A program made the translations under genes and the position numbers. From assembly GCA_011033025.1 (NCBI GenBank), contig WFMF01000362.1, positions 9,537-73,536 on the forward strand: a stretch of DNA of 64,000 nt, written 5' to 3'. The notes below the pieces were generated by a model. The model was given only the letters and a program-made list of their open reading frames with translations, did no database searches and was not told where the DNA came from. The DNA is from Beroe forskalii. Taxonomy: Eukaryota; Ctenophora; Nuda; Beroida; Beroidae. Within the stretch, counting starts at the first letter, position 1; each line of letters starts with the position of its first letter. Below, piece by piece: positions 1 to 12,400 of the stretch.

Positions 1-360
1 GGGAAGCGCGCAACCCACACAGGGATATACGTGTTTAGCAAGGAAATCATTGATATTAGATAATAATATTTTACAACGCTTATTGAAAATTGAAATTTGT
101 TGATTTACTGACATGACTGCCTTCCTAAGCTATGCCCGCATAGGTGCGTGCACACGCCCGCGCCGCGCGCTTCCCTGAGGAAGCGAGCCGCGCGACGATA
201 ACAGGAGTATACGTGTTTAGCAAATGACTGCCAGTATATTGATTGCCCTAACAGCGCGCCTAGGTTCCGCGCGCGCGGTGCGGCGTGATCGTGACGTCGT
301 TCATCCTCAGAACCGTAGGCTTCTTAAGCCCCCATAGGTGTGTGTACACGCCGCGCGCTT
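1..360. repeat. GC-rich imperfect direct repeat, about 190-bp period
   Basis: A motif ending TATACGTGTTTAGCAA occurs near 27-41 and again near 210-224. A second motif around CATAGGTGYGTGYACACG is seen near 139 and 334, each followed by a CGCGCGC-rich stretch and a CTTCCCT motif. This looks like two diverged units of a local repeat. No coding capacity was recognised. Confidence 0.4.
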
Positions 361-644
361 GCTTCCCTACGCTTCACTCAGCTGACCCTCATTACAAACT
401 CATAACTTCTATTTTTACAACTGTTATTGCAACTCCTAACTTCTGTTCTTACAACTGTACTGTTCTTTTGACTGTACTGCCAGTTTGAATGACAAATTAT
501 ACTAGGTTTCAAAAGTTGTATTTTTTGCAAAATTTTAAATGCTCATTATATCATGTTGATGTATGAAATTCATTATTCAAAGCGTAAACAGGAACGTTAA
601 ATCATAAGATCGCTAATACAAGGACGTAGGTATAACACTTCTAC

Positions 645-880
645 ACGAGATCATTGGATACATTTACATCGGATCACTGGATCGAGAACACTGGAATGTC
701 ACAACACAAGATTATGGGACACAGGTACATCAGATCATTAGATCGAGAACACTGGACCATCACAACACTAGATCATGGGACACAGGTACATCGGATCATT
801 AGATCGAGAACACCGGAACATTAGAGCACTACATCTTGGGACACAGGTTCATCTGATCATTAGATCAAGAACACTATGCC
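645..880. repeat. Minisatellite, about 62-bp unit, about 4 copies
   Basis: Successive copies share the core GATCATTAGATCGAGAACAC followed about 35 bp later by GGGACACAGGTACATC. The copies differ by scattered substitutions, and an isolated partial copy lies at 1130-1168. Short open frames here are translations of the repeat. Confidence 0.7.
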
Positions 881-1979
881 GTATGTTAATTTCTATTAAT
901 TTATCAATATTAAATTATTATGCGCTAATTTATTATCCCATAAATTATAATGTTTAACTTATAATGTTTAATTTATTTTTCAATGTTAATGTCTATAAAA
1001 TAATATGGGCTGGAAGATCCAGCAGATTGGCCAATGAATCATTGACATGTTTATGAAATTAGTGTTGATGTAGTATCAAAATTTTTTATTTTATTTTATT
1101 TTATTTTATTTTTATTTTACTGGAACATAAGAACACAGGTACGTCGGAATGTCGGATCATTAGATCGAGAAAACGGGAAAAATCAACAATTAATATGTTA
1201 ATTAAAACTTATTTGTCACTATATTTGTTCCGTCGGTATTGTCATTCACACATTCTGGTACACATGTCAGAACCGCCAGGCTGACCGCCCGCTCCTTGAG
1301 AGCATTTGAAAACAAACTAAACATTATCAATCCAACCATTCAACTCTCAAACCACTGTTAATCCAATTATCTCTAAACATTAACATATTATAACAAGTCT
1401 TTATACGGCTTATCTTATTCCTAAAAGATTTTATGTGTCTATTTCAATTCTGAATCACCTGTGTGTAATTTGTGTATCACACCCAGCCTTTATAGTTGGT
1501 ATTTCACCTGATAACGGTTTTGTAATTTATGATAATGCTAAGTAGTATTTTCATGCGTGTAACTTATAATGTAGCTCTTTTACCACTAATCACACAGCTA
1601 GTAGACTGCCTCCAATCAATGCTTTTGCTTTTACAGTTTTAAAAACGACTTCAAAATGGTACATGTTCATATTTTTCGATATTTTCATCAATGTTAGCTT
1701 GACAACGCCATTTAAGATTTTTCTTTCTTAAACACAAGAATATTATCTTAACCATGTTATATACTTTTGCTTAGCCCGAACCCATCAGGTGAAAGCCGAT
1801 CAAAGGAAACGTCAGAGGATAGCCAAAGGACCCAGGCTCCTGCTCAAACAACATCAACAGCAACAACAACAAATATAACGAAACTAACAGCAACATTAAC
1901 AACATTTACAACATTATCAACAGTTCTGACTTCTGTTCCAGGCAGTATCCTGGAACTGGGCTTGCCCATTGAGCCCAGT
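881..1979. other. Non-genic AT-rich stretch with low-complexity runs
   Basis: No conserved coding sequence was seen. It contains an (ATTTT)n microsatellite at about 1082-1118 and a CAA/CAACATTAA-rich run at about 1848-1925. The short frame at 1767-1982 is mostly Thr/Ser from that run and is not supported as a gene. Confidence 0.5.
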
Positions 1980-2349
1980 TAAATCCCAATCGATGGGAAT
2001 ATGATTACACAGTCTTGCTGGGTCAGGCCTCCCTCAGACCCATCTAGACTAAGGGAGGTGGTACATAGCCACCTTCGGCAGATCTCCGACTTACAGGCAG
2101 GCAAGTCTCGCCTTGCTTTGCAGTCTGATTGATGCCACGGGCGTTGGCAGCTTGCCGGTCCAGTGAGGTCCTGGACAGACTGGCTGCTCTCAGCTCAGGA
2201 TATAGCCCGGCAGTCGGGTGGCCTAAAAACCACCCAGGAGTTCACACCCTTGGCCTAGCGTATTAGGGATAGTCTCTATGCTCAGCATGGCTGCCACCGG
2301 CCTGGTCGATTAAACCGACCTTGGCCTTTCTACTAAGACTAAGACTAAG
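1980..2349 (+). mobile_element. SINE-like element with (ACTAAG)n tail
   Basis: A GC-richer block of about 370 bp ends in a small hairpin (GGTCGATTAAACCGACC) and then a short tail of ACTAAG repeats. A 44-bp fragment with the same 3' end and tail is inserted at 3282-3325 with a 12-bp target duplication, which supports a retroposed family. The 5' end was not fixed and no flanking duplication was found for this copy. A pol III origin is an inference; no clear A box was seen. Confidence 0.45.
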
Positions 2350-3239
2350 AAGGCCAGTTTGAATCTGACTATTTTTGACCTTTACATTTATTATTGGGGC
2401 ATTCTTTCAGTGCTGCTGTACAGCTTTTTCTATAATCTAAAATTTAATGATATTCTTCACAATTTTTAAATTTTTAATGTTACTTTGGATTATGATATAC
2501 TGATTGTTGATATTGCCATACACCATTCATTATAAATGTTTGGTGCTTACTCGGCCTATATATTTCTATAATATTTGACTCTTTTTGGAGATTTTCACCA
2601 CGTTCAATGGTTTGGCCTGATATCATTAGACTTAGCTTGGGAATGATTAGGTTAAGTATAATACATCATAGGAAATATCCACCAGAGTATCTTAAATTAT
2701 AAATCGCAACATTAGGCACCTGTTAAATGCATTCAACCCCACTACTTGGTTGCAAGTCCACAGTGTTAGCTTTCATTAACCATATCTTTTTTGGTGTCTC
2801 ATTAAAATTTGTTTGGATCTGCCTTGATCTCTCACTTGGATCCTGTCAAAGACTAATGAAAGAACTGTTGGAAAGTTTTGTGGCTTGACTACAACGATGA
2901 CTGTACCCAAAGATAATTACAGTTCATTATGTATTTTCTGCATTGAAAACCTAGTTATAGCATATTAGTTTTTTAAAATCTTTTTAGAGTTTTAAACTTA
3001 CAACAAAACACATATTAAATTGACTAACTGAGAATGTTGTGTCACACTTTGTGGAGTTCCTGAAGAAGAGATAGTTTATCTCGAAACTGACAGTTGAATA
3101 GCAGTGCAAAGTGTATGGGTTTGAATTCATATTTGAGAATTTTTGTGTTTCACTGAAATGATCAATCACTTCAAACATTTTTAGTGACAATGTTTATAAA
3201 GTAAAAGTGATAAATAAATAAATAATATATGCTAACCTA
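2350..3239. other. Intergenic sequence, no feature recognised
   Basis: AT-rich sequence on both strands. Open frames are short and show no recognisable domain or protein-like conservation. Confidence 0.5.
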
Positions 3240-3260
3240 ACGATGCATAGTGGTATTGTT

Positions 3261-3433
3261 GCACTTATTGCACGTGGCGAAAAATACCACTGCCGACCAT
3301 GGCCACTTTTACTAAGACTAAGACTGCACGTGGCGAAGCCGAGTGCCAATAAGTGTACTAATCACACGAGGCGAAGCCGAGTGTTGATTAGTACACTAAT
3401 GTGCACAAGGTGTTGGCCGAGTGCATATTAGTG
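3261..3433. repeat. Row of three palindromic hairpins with GAA loops
   Basis: Three consecutive inverted repeats share a GGCGAAGCC-type core. The first has arms CACTTATTG / CAATAAGTG and is interrupted by a small insertion. The second (3352-3397) has arms of about 13 bp around CGAGGC-GAA-GCCGAG. The third (3394-3433) has arms CACTAAT / ATTAGTG and a degraded core. GCGAAGC is a known unusually stable DNA mini-hairpin sequence. They lie just upstream of the LINE ORF1-like remnant and may be part of its 5' region. Confidence 0.65.
3282..3325 (+). mobile_element. 5'-truncated SINE remnant with 12-bp target duplication
   Basis: The 44-bp insert ends in ACTAAGACTAAGACT, the same tail as the element at 1980-2349, and shares the preceding GACC.TGGCC.TTT motif. 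It is flanked by two copies of GCACGTGGCGAA at 3270-3281 and 3326-3337. Removing the insert and one copy of the duplication restores a continuous hairpin. Confidence 0.65.
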
Positions 3434-3607
3434 CAACAATATCACTTCTGGGGAGTTAGACTAGTGTATAATACCATGACCAGTGCAATATGTATAGTGT
3501 TATCGCTTTCGTTGCTCGTCTTATCAGCTCTTGCAACCTAGCAAGTTATATTGCAACGCTTACTGTGTGGTATTTTTACAGTGTACAATACATAGTACAT
3601 TTGTATA

Positions 3608-4607
3608 ATGCCCATCCCTCTTGAAGGAGTCAGTCCCTATTTTGAAGGGATTGGGATTGACAGACCCTCTGACACAGAGTTCTGGCAAGGAGATGTGCCA
3701 GCAGTGATGAGAGTAACGGGACTTGTTTTCAAAGACATAGCCCGTGTGCTGAACGTGAGTGAAGATGCTGCGTGAAACGGGAGTGCCCCTCTGATGAGGG
3801 CCAACAAGGACAAACTCAACGAGTGGTTGGGGCACTTTGCCTGGCTTACTGATTACTACATGGAGCCACTCATGAGGACTGCGTGTGGAGTAGCGGACAC
3901 TGTTGAGAAGCTCAAGACAGAGAAGATCACAGATCAGAAGACCATCATCAGTCTGCAGGAGAAAGTCATCACGCAAAAGAACAGACAGCTCACAAGGGTT
4001 CAGGAAGCAGTGAAGACCGGAATGGAAACCTGTGCTAGTGCAGTGGAGTCTACATGTTCCGAGGCAGTCAAAGCCGGGATGCAGTCCTTCACCAGCACCG
4101 TGGAGAGTAAGTGTTCGAAGCAGTTTCTGCCACGTTCCAAGAGACAGTGAAGAGCGGAATACAGTCCTAATGCTGAGTATTGTGGAGAACAAGTGTTCAG
4201 AAGCTCTGTCGGAGAGGAAGATAACAGCTGCAGTGAAGAGCGCTGTTCAGGCGGAGGACCGTTCACGCAACGTTATCATCTTCGGTGCTGAGGAGGTCTC
4301 TGACGAGGCTGTGGAGGATAGGGTCACCGAGGTCTTCTCTCACGTGGGGGAGAAGCCTCACATTGTATCGTGCTCGAGGATGGGGGCTGGTCCCAAAGCT
4401 GGACGCCCTAGACCAATCAAGGTGGTGCTAAGGGGGTCAGATCAGGTGAAGCAGATTCTAAGGAAATCAAAGAATCTGAAGGACATTGCTGCCTGCAAGA
4501 CTGTGTTTGTTTGCCCGGACAGGTCCATCGAAGAACGCAATGAAATCAAGGGGAAGGTGGAGGAGCGTAGGAGGCAAAGGACTATAGCTGCTGCGGGGGG
4601 AACTTGA
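3608..4607 (+). pseudogene. LINE ORF1-like protein, disrupted
   Basis: A reading frame opens at 3608 and is interrupted by TGA at 3773-3775. It continues in the same frame from about 3794 to 4150, then shifts to another frame that runs to 4607. The middle part is a coiled-coil-like Lys/Glu-rich segment with repeated E-A-V-K-x-G-M units. The last 120 residues resemble the nucleic-acid-binding region of non-LTR retrotransposon ORF1 proteins: a NVIIFGAEE strand, a SRMG element, RPRPIKVVL, and a FVCPDRS-x-EER end. No endonuclease or reverse transcriptase follows before the copia element. The TGA could be a decayed CGA codon (CpG to TpG). It is probably a dead 5' fragment of a LINE; a domesticated gene with sequencing errors is less likely. 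Confidence 0.6.
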
Positions 4608-5642
4608 GTTCTGATTTGATTGGGCTGCGAGAGATTCGCGTGAAAGTAACTGTTAAAGCAATATTCATTATTTCACGCCCACTGTCATTTTCATATGAAC
4701 ATTTATGATTTTATATAGATATAAATTGATTGTTTCTGGAAGGGGACCAGTGTCATTATGTCCATGGGATGTGTTCTGGGCCCTAATTTGATAGCAGATG
4801 ACACATGTTTGAGTGATAGCTCTTGATATTTGTCTAGTGAAATGTTATTGTATCTGTTATCAAATTGAACTTTTGAAATAAAAAAAAATTGCACTGTGGT
4901 TATCTGCACTGGAGTGGTATTATGTAGCAAATGCAAAATCATTATACTATTATAGTATAATCACTGTACTAGGTAGGAGACCATTTAGTTCACAGAAATA
5001 TAACCATATAGCAAGCTTTGCTGGCCATTTTTGCAGGAATATAAGATTTTATCATTAACTGTGTTCAATAAGTGGTCTCATTAACTATAGAGTAGTTCAT
5101 CACATCAAAAGTAATCATTTGTTGACCCATGTTACTGTGATCTACAAGGCATAAATGTTTACCATTAATACCATCATTTTAGCATACTGAGTGAAATATC
5201 ATACAGTATGAGTTACACAACTGGGGAGATAGGGGTAAATATACCCCTAGAAATTCTGACTCATGTCCCAAAAAATTGGCAAGGTTACAACCTCTATCAT
5301 TTACAAGAGTGATTCATGAAATACTTTGTCTGACTACTTTACATCAAACAAAAAATACTGTCATAGCTCCACATTTCTAAGCCTGTTTTTGTGGAAAATG
5401 CAGATGTGGGGGGAAGATCTAAAGTGGCCAAGATTTTGCAGATGTCTTTTATGGATGGCCCCTACATGGCTGGAATATTTCCCTCCTTGATATTTATTCA
5501 TCAGTGTCAAGTTTTGCAGATTGATGTCTTGAAGAAAGATTTATAGCTCACACAATTTTAATTTTATTGAACATAGAAATAACTAAAATTAAAAAAGAAA
5601 TCTTATGGTCTATATAATATTAAAAATTTTTTGACCAAAGTC
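4608..5642. other. Intergenic sequence before the copia element
   Basis: AT-rich, with no supported gene on either strand. A small perfect-arm palindrome (TATACTATTATAGTATA) lies near 4944-4960. Confidence 0.5.
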
Positions 5643-5647
5643 AAACA

Positions 5648-6402
5648 TGTTAATAACCCCCTTTCCCTGAACCAAAGAATGAGACTGGGTTAACACACAA
5701 GTATATAAAAGCGGAATATATAGTATATAAATCTATATAAGATGTACTCTTGCTCTCTCTCTAACTCAAGATCTCTACTCAGATAACATACTCTTTACTT
5801 TACAAGTTCAAATATATCAGAGTAAAACCTTCAGTTCCCAAATCGCTACCACGCTATATCACCGTAAGATGTGACCCAACTCTTTCCCAACACTGATGAT
5901 GATTGCAGTTGTAGATGCCTGAGATCCCGTACGTCCGATGATTCCGAAAGGTGAGTGTCCCTGTGTCGAGTGTCTCCTGAATCTCGGCACTACCGTTGTC
6001 CGTAAATGTGGCCCACCTGGGCTCGCACAGTTCCTTGGATTGAACTTCCGGTTGGCAAACTCCCCAACTGGGTCGACACCGGTCGCCCAAACAAAACCTG
6101 AGATCGTAAATAAATAACTCTCTCAAAACGAACTCGGTCTCACCAAGAGAATATAAATATGATATAAAGTATGTCGTATAGAATTATCATTGATATCAAG
6201 GAAACAACCAACAGACGAACAAACTACTTTACACGTTAACGACTTAACTTACCCCACTGGGGTACAAACTCCTCTAATGGAAGTAGAGTTTCTCCTGTTC
6301 TGTTCTGCCGCCTACCCGCCTAACTGTCCAAATAAACCTTCTGTCTTCCCGTCACTAAAACTGTCTTGTCATCCTAGATAAGAATGTGGTGAAATACCAA
6401 CA
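5648..6402 (-). repeat. 3' LTR of the copia element
   Basis: 755 bp. Starts TGTTAATAACCCC and ends ATACCAACA on the plus strand, so it is TG...CA in both readings. It matches the repeat at 14065-14818 over its whole length with scattered substitutions and small indels. Confidence 0.93.
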
Positions 6403-6424
6403 TTCCCCCCTTTTTCTTCTTCTG
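6403..6424 (-). other. Polypurine tract of the copia element
   Basis: Directly next to the 3' LTR, the minus strand reads a pure purine run ending AAAAAGGGGGGAA. This is the expected plus-strand primer for reverse transcription in LTR elements. Confidence 0.85.
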
Positions 6425-6740
6425 TCTTGGACGCCTCAATCCGTTAATTTTGTAGAGTAAAGTTGTAAAGTTTCATGAATAATACCTAAAATTTCTACCA
6501 AAACACTAATTTCACACAATTCCATCTAAAATCCTTCCTGATTTGCGTTCTAAATTTCCTAAATACACAATAATTTAACATTAATTCCCTTAAATTAACT
6601 TTAATTTTACCATTTTAAGACGCTAAAACATTAAATTTACGTCATTTCCAACTAACTGAGCTACTGCCCACGGCCTATACTACCACGTATTACCGCCTAC
6701 AGCCTGCTCCAAGCATTCCCAATGCTTGCACATGCTCTGC

Positions 6741-6932
6741 CCATGGCCTGTACACCTGTACTACCACCTACAGTCAGCATTCACTCCCAATTCTGCCCGT
6801 GGCCTGTACCCTTGTACTACCACCTACAGATAAACACAATTCCAATTCTGCCCGTGGCCTGTACCCCCGTACTACCACCTACAGACAAACACAATTCCAA
6901 TTCTGCCCGTGGCCTGTACCCTTGTACTACAG
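6741..6932. repeat. Minisatellite, 55-bp unit, about 3.4 copies
   Basis: Units contain GTGGCCTGTACCC, GTACTACCACCTACAG and CAATTCCAATTCTGCCC. Two units are nearly identical and the first is more diverged; degenerate relatives extend upstream to about 6663. The short frames over this repeat are its translations. Confidence 0.75.
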
Positions 6933-9420
6933 AATGGCACCCACAGGACAGCATCCTATGCTTCCTGGCATTACACCTTCCTCGTACCGGCCTGCATTCC
7001 CGATGCTACCGTCTGTACGGCATTAAACACATTAAATTTACCCTAGAACGCAAAATAAACTTTAAATAACACTATTATTATGGAATTTATGGACAAATTT
7101 AACCCAATTAACTTCACTAAAAGGTAGAAACCTATGACATTCCTTGTCAATAATAATTTAAGAAACTTTGCCCGATTTAACACACGTTCTGACACCTGTC
7201 AGTACCCAATGAACTCTGTTTCCACAACAGATTCACTCTACTTTATACCTACACATTCCTTCCAAGACATATGACATCATATTACTCCTAAATTAGCGGG
7301 AAACATTCAAATTCTTAAGGCGGCTACACAAATCTACAATCCGCGCGCTATAAACGTTCGTGCGCGTTCCGCTAGATGCTAAAAAGTGACATTCACCCTT
7401 GTGAAAATTCGTAAATATTGCTAGTCGTGAAAGTAACTGTCGCAAACACGTCCCAACGGACTAAAAATACGCGGTAAAATATGCCGTTACCGTTATCAGC
7501 CTTTTAACATGCACATCCTACATACTTTAACATGCACAGAGCTGAACTTATGCTACAATATCATGATAAAATCATACCTAGAAAATATCTGCTGTGCATC
7601 CCATACTACACTTAGATTCTGAGCGGTAAATTTACATGCCTAAGCGTGATAAAATTACGCCAAAATCGAGCTAGAAATAACTAAATCACGAGATTAAAAC
7701 ATGATAATAAATAGCATACCGAGATATAATTCCCTGTCATCTTTCATGACGTACTGTGACACACATCCACGAGTTCTTTTCCAAGTAACATATCCTAACA
7801 TGTTATTCTGAAGTACTGTTTACGAGAATAGAGATTAGAGCTAGAGTAAAATGTGTGTTATTAAATGTTACCTACTAAACGAATGTTAAAAGAATTTTAA
7901 ATGAATTACAAATAAATACGTTATTACAATCCTAATGAGTCAAATAAATTAAATAAATTGCCTAAATTGAATAAATTACCTAAATTCACAGAATTTGTAT
8001 GCGTACTGAATACCTAAATACGCAGAATTGAATGCTTCAATTCCCGAATAAACAACTTGTACTGTAAATCTAGTGATCAGGTCAGAAAATTGACCTCCAC
8101 TACGCATTCCAAATGCAGTAAAAGATGTTTATTCACTACCTAAACGACGGGACGACATAACAACGTACATATTCTGTAAATTCTAAACACGATTTGATTA
8201 ATTTTGACATTAAATTCCTACCTATAAAATTCCTACCTATACGAAACACACTGTACTGAAATTTTAAAACGATGACTACTACAGATTACTAAATAGTAAT
8301 CTTACGGATTACATTAATTCACTTCGAAACAGCGATCAGAACACTAAAATGGGATCTCCGCTGACCAGTAATCAAGTGAATATGTAAGATCCGTGTCCTA
8401 CCGAATATTTCTGTACATTGTGCTAAATCGTATGAAACTCAGCAAATTTATTCTAGATCAGTGAATACACAGTACACTGCATCTCCAGAGTACTCATTAC
8501 GTGAGAATTTAACATTAAAATCTGCCATTCTACACTAATTTTAGGTCATTAAGGATGTAGTACTCGTCACTGTCAATCTGAAAACAGTGGGTTATTTGCT
8601 GAAAATAACTGGTTTCTAAAATTGAGAAGCCTGTTAATTTTGGTTAGTGAATTTAAATAGTGAATAACTCAAAATTTATATACATCAAATACATGAAAAT
8701 TAAATACTGAATCTGTACGTAAATTTATACAATGCTTGATAATTAAATACAACACCATACATACTGGTTACATAATACTAACTTATACATGATCCTATGA
8801 ACATACCTAAAATTTTACCTATATTCCCAAAATTCATAATATCAGAGTATTAGTAAAGTGTGAACGTCATTATGCTGGACTAACAAACGCACTAGAAGGA
8901 ACAAACGCACAGTGCTCACAGACTGAAAAAATGAAAAATGTTGCCACAAAAACTAAGCACTTTACTATTATTCTGGTGTCAATAAAATTATACTCGACTA
9001 CCTAATTCTCGTCAATCTGCTCAATTCTTTTAACTCAAAAATTAAAATCAAATTCACCACAATAATAATTATATGATAACTATATACTACTCCATAAGAA
9101 ATATCTCGAATAGCGCAATATTCGTATTTCTTATGTATCCCCTAATAATTTAATTATATGTAATATACACGCTATTTTATTCAATCTTCAACACAAATAC
9201 ACGCTGTTTTATTATACACATATTTCAAACTGAAAATATCACACGCAATTTTACAAACAATGTCTTTAATAGCCTTGTCTCTTGATTAGAGCAAGCTAAT
9301 GAAATGATCATTTTTTCTCATTCCCATGCCTGACACATGATAATGTTCTTTTGAAAGCACACACAAACTGATAATACATCAATTGATCTGAATTTTTTCT
9401 GATCAACACTGAAACTGATA

Positions 9421-12400
9421 TTAGAATCTTCCATTCTCGACAATGCAGCTCAGTGCATCCGAGCTAGCACCCTTCTTGGTCAAGCAGTCGGCCAACATGT
9501 CTGCGGTTGGCACCCACTCAATGCTGGTGACGTCATTGCATTGAAGTGATTCCTGTATCTCCGCAATGTCAAGCTGCATCTTCTTATCTTCACATTGCTT
9601 TGTCGAGTTGATGTTGTCATGGAGTTGCTTAGAGTCAATGTACCCGTGGATAGGCACAACCTTTGACCTGGCATCATCGTACAGCATTTCCGATAGAAGC
9701 TGTCGCACATGGATCGCAGCTGCTGATCCATCGACACAGGCAAGTGTCTCGGCACCGAATGTTGAGTGCACCACTCTTTTCACTTTCTTACTGGACCATG
9801 AAATCAAGTTAGCTTCAACTCCATTTGACAGAAAAACAAGATAACCTCTGGCACTTCCCTTGCCTGGAAGCTTACCAAGGCTGGCATCAGAATAGAAAAT
9901 CACTTTCAAATCCTCATGGTACAGATCCAAAGCATTGAACTGTATGAACTTGGGTCCATCACTGGTCTTCTTGATGACCTTGTTCATGTCCACGAGATCT
10001 CTGATAGTGGGGCTCTTGGCTACAGTTGATAACTCCAGCACATCGTAGCTGAGGTCTGGTCTGGTCTGACCACTGAGCCATAACAACTTCCCCAATAGAG
10101 CTTGATAGATCTTCTTTTCTTCCTCTGAGAGCTGGTTTTCAGTGCTCTGTTTCCTGTTCTGAGTGACAATAGCAGGTCTGATTTTCTCTCCAAACAGTCT
10201 TTGGTCCACTCTGATCATATCCTCTTCTTGACTGACTGACCATCCAAGGTAAGTGAAGATTCCTGAGTCCATTCTTGAGATTTTGAAAGTTGAAGTTATA
10301 CTTCCAATGACGATTTTCAGGAACTTAGCCGTTCCACCATACAGCAAATCGTCCACATGGAGTGTAATGATGCCTTGAAGCTTTCCTCCTTCGTAGTATC
10401 TGAAGATGCATTTATCCAACTTGGATATCTTACACCCATTCTGAAGAAGATGATCCTTCAGGGTAGAATACCAACGGCGAGGACTATCACCTAAACCATA
10501 GATTGGTTTCAGAAGTTTCCACAGAATACCCTTCTTCCGGATGTCGGCAGGAGGTTTGAGATAAACTTCTCGTGTCATTTCTGACGATTGCAGGAATGCA
10601 CTGGTGATATCAAGGGTCTGTATCTTCCAACCATGAGATGCTGTAACAGTATACATGAGTCTCAAGCTAGAGTTGCTCACAGTCGGTGAGTCTGTCTGAA
10701 AAGCTCCACACTCTTCAAAACCCCTAGCAACAAGGCGAGCCTTCACAGAGTTCTTTCTGCTAGTGATCACCCATCTCGACGAGACACTGCTCTGTCCGCT
10801 GTCTTTAACCTCTTTGTATGTCTTGAACTCTTGTAGCTTCTGTATCTCTTTGTCTTTAGCCTCTTTCTCTTTGACGGCATCAATGCTGGTGCTCTCTGAC
10901 ATGAAAATGACATCCTCATTGTCCCTCATGAACAAAGTGATGTTCTCCTCTTGATGTGGTAATTGCTTTTCCACATCACAGTCCTCTAAATCAATGTTTA
11001 CTGGCTCATCTACATCGTCCTGTTGAACTGTGAAACAGTTCCTTGATGGGTTACTTGTTGACTTTGGAACTTTGCTGTCGATCATCCCATAGTTCCAGGG
11101 TTCTTCACTACTGGATCTGTATCTGATAACATCTCCACTAGCTAGCTTGATCTTTGTAGACACGTCTTTTTCTGATACTCCTGTCCAACCAGTGTCTAAA
11201 CTGGTAGGTTCCTCTGATACAGCAGGTTCCTCTGATACAGCAGGTTCTTCTGGTTGGTCATCATTCTCCTGAATGACAACTGGTTCTGGAATCACAATAG
11301 GCGGTTCTTCAGGCCTCTGAACTGAACTGGGCTCGTCAAGCCTCTGAACAACAGTAGAAACAGGTTGCAGATCATCAGAATCTTCATCTTCTGAGTCTGA
11401 TATATCCAGAATTTCAGGACGATTCCTCTGAGTTTCTTTTGGCATCTCTGGTTTTACTGAGCTCTGCTTCTGACCATTAATTGCCTCATCAGCATCAGCT
11501 TTCAGTACCACTTTGCACGGATGACTTCTGACAATCATACCTCCATGCTTGATCATCACATTGTTGTTGACTTGCCCAACAACAATAGCAGGTCCATACC
11601 AGAACTTCTTGTTATCTCTTTTGAAGTAGACAACGTCTCCACTGCAGAAACGAGCATTTGCCTCCTCATAGACCCTTTCCTTCAAAGCTCTTTTGACTTT
11701 ATCACTGGCTTCCAGTTCAACAAACTTCTGTCTGGCAATTGCCAGTGCATTCAGATGATCACTCACCGTACTGATAATGTCCTCTGTGTTGAGCGTGGGT
11801 AGGGGCTCAACCTCATTGAGTATACATGGGACCCTTGGATTGGATCCGAACACAAGCTGATGGGGACTGAACCCATATGTGTTACTCAAGGAATTCTTGG
11901 CATTTACTGCCCAAGCTATCGCAATATCATGGTGGCATCCCACTTCTTCCATCACTGACTTGATCATGGCTCCTAGAATGCCATTATGCCTCTCAACCAC
12001 GCCTTGGCACCATGGCGATTCAGCTGGTGAAGTCCGTATCTTTATGTTCATCACTGAACAAGCTTGATTGAATGCCTCATTGACAAATTCTCCTCCGTTG
12101 TCACTTATGAACTCTCCTGGCATTCCAAATACCGCAATCCAGTATCTGAATATCTTATCCAGGATCTCTTCAGCTGCTTTACTATCGATACTTGCTGCCA
12201 TAGAGAATCTTGTCACTGTATCAACCAGATGGAGGATGAGAACTCCATCATCTACATACTTCAGATCCATAGCCACGATTTCATTAAAACTGTTACCTTG
12301 AGGGATGCCCACTTTTCTGTGGGGTTTCTTTCTGCTTTTGTGCTTCAGGCAGAAATCACACCTTTTCTCCAGTTTGATCAGCTGATCAACTATCTCTCTG

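Larger units (their letters stand above)
6403..9420 (-). other. 3-kb untranslated 3' region of the copia element
   Basis: Between the Gag-Pol stop codon and the 3' LTR lies about 3 kb of AT-rich sequence. It has no long frame on the element's coding strand and no envelope-like protein. It contains a GC-richer minisatellite (6741-6932) and a small hairpin AAGCATTCCCAATGCTT at 6712-6728. Most copia elements have a much shorter 3' region. The stretch could be an acquired or conserved non-coding region, or a nested insertion whose ends are no longer visible. Confidence 0.7.

Noticed and set aside
6722..7069. 115-residue frame antisense to the copia element
   Set aside because: Built on the 55-bp minisatellite and on the wrong strand for the element.
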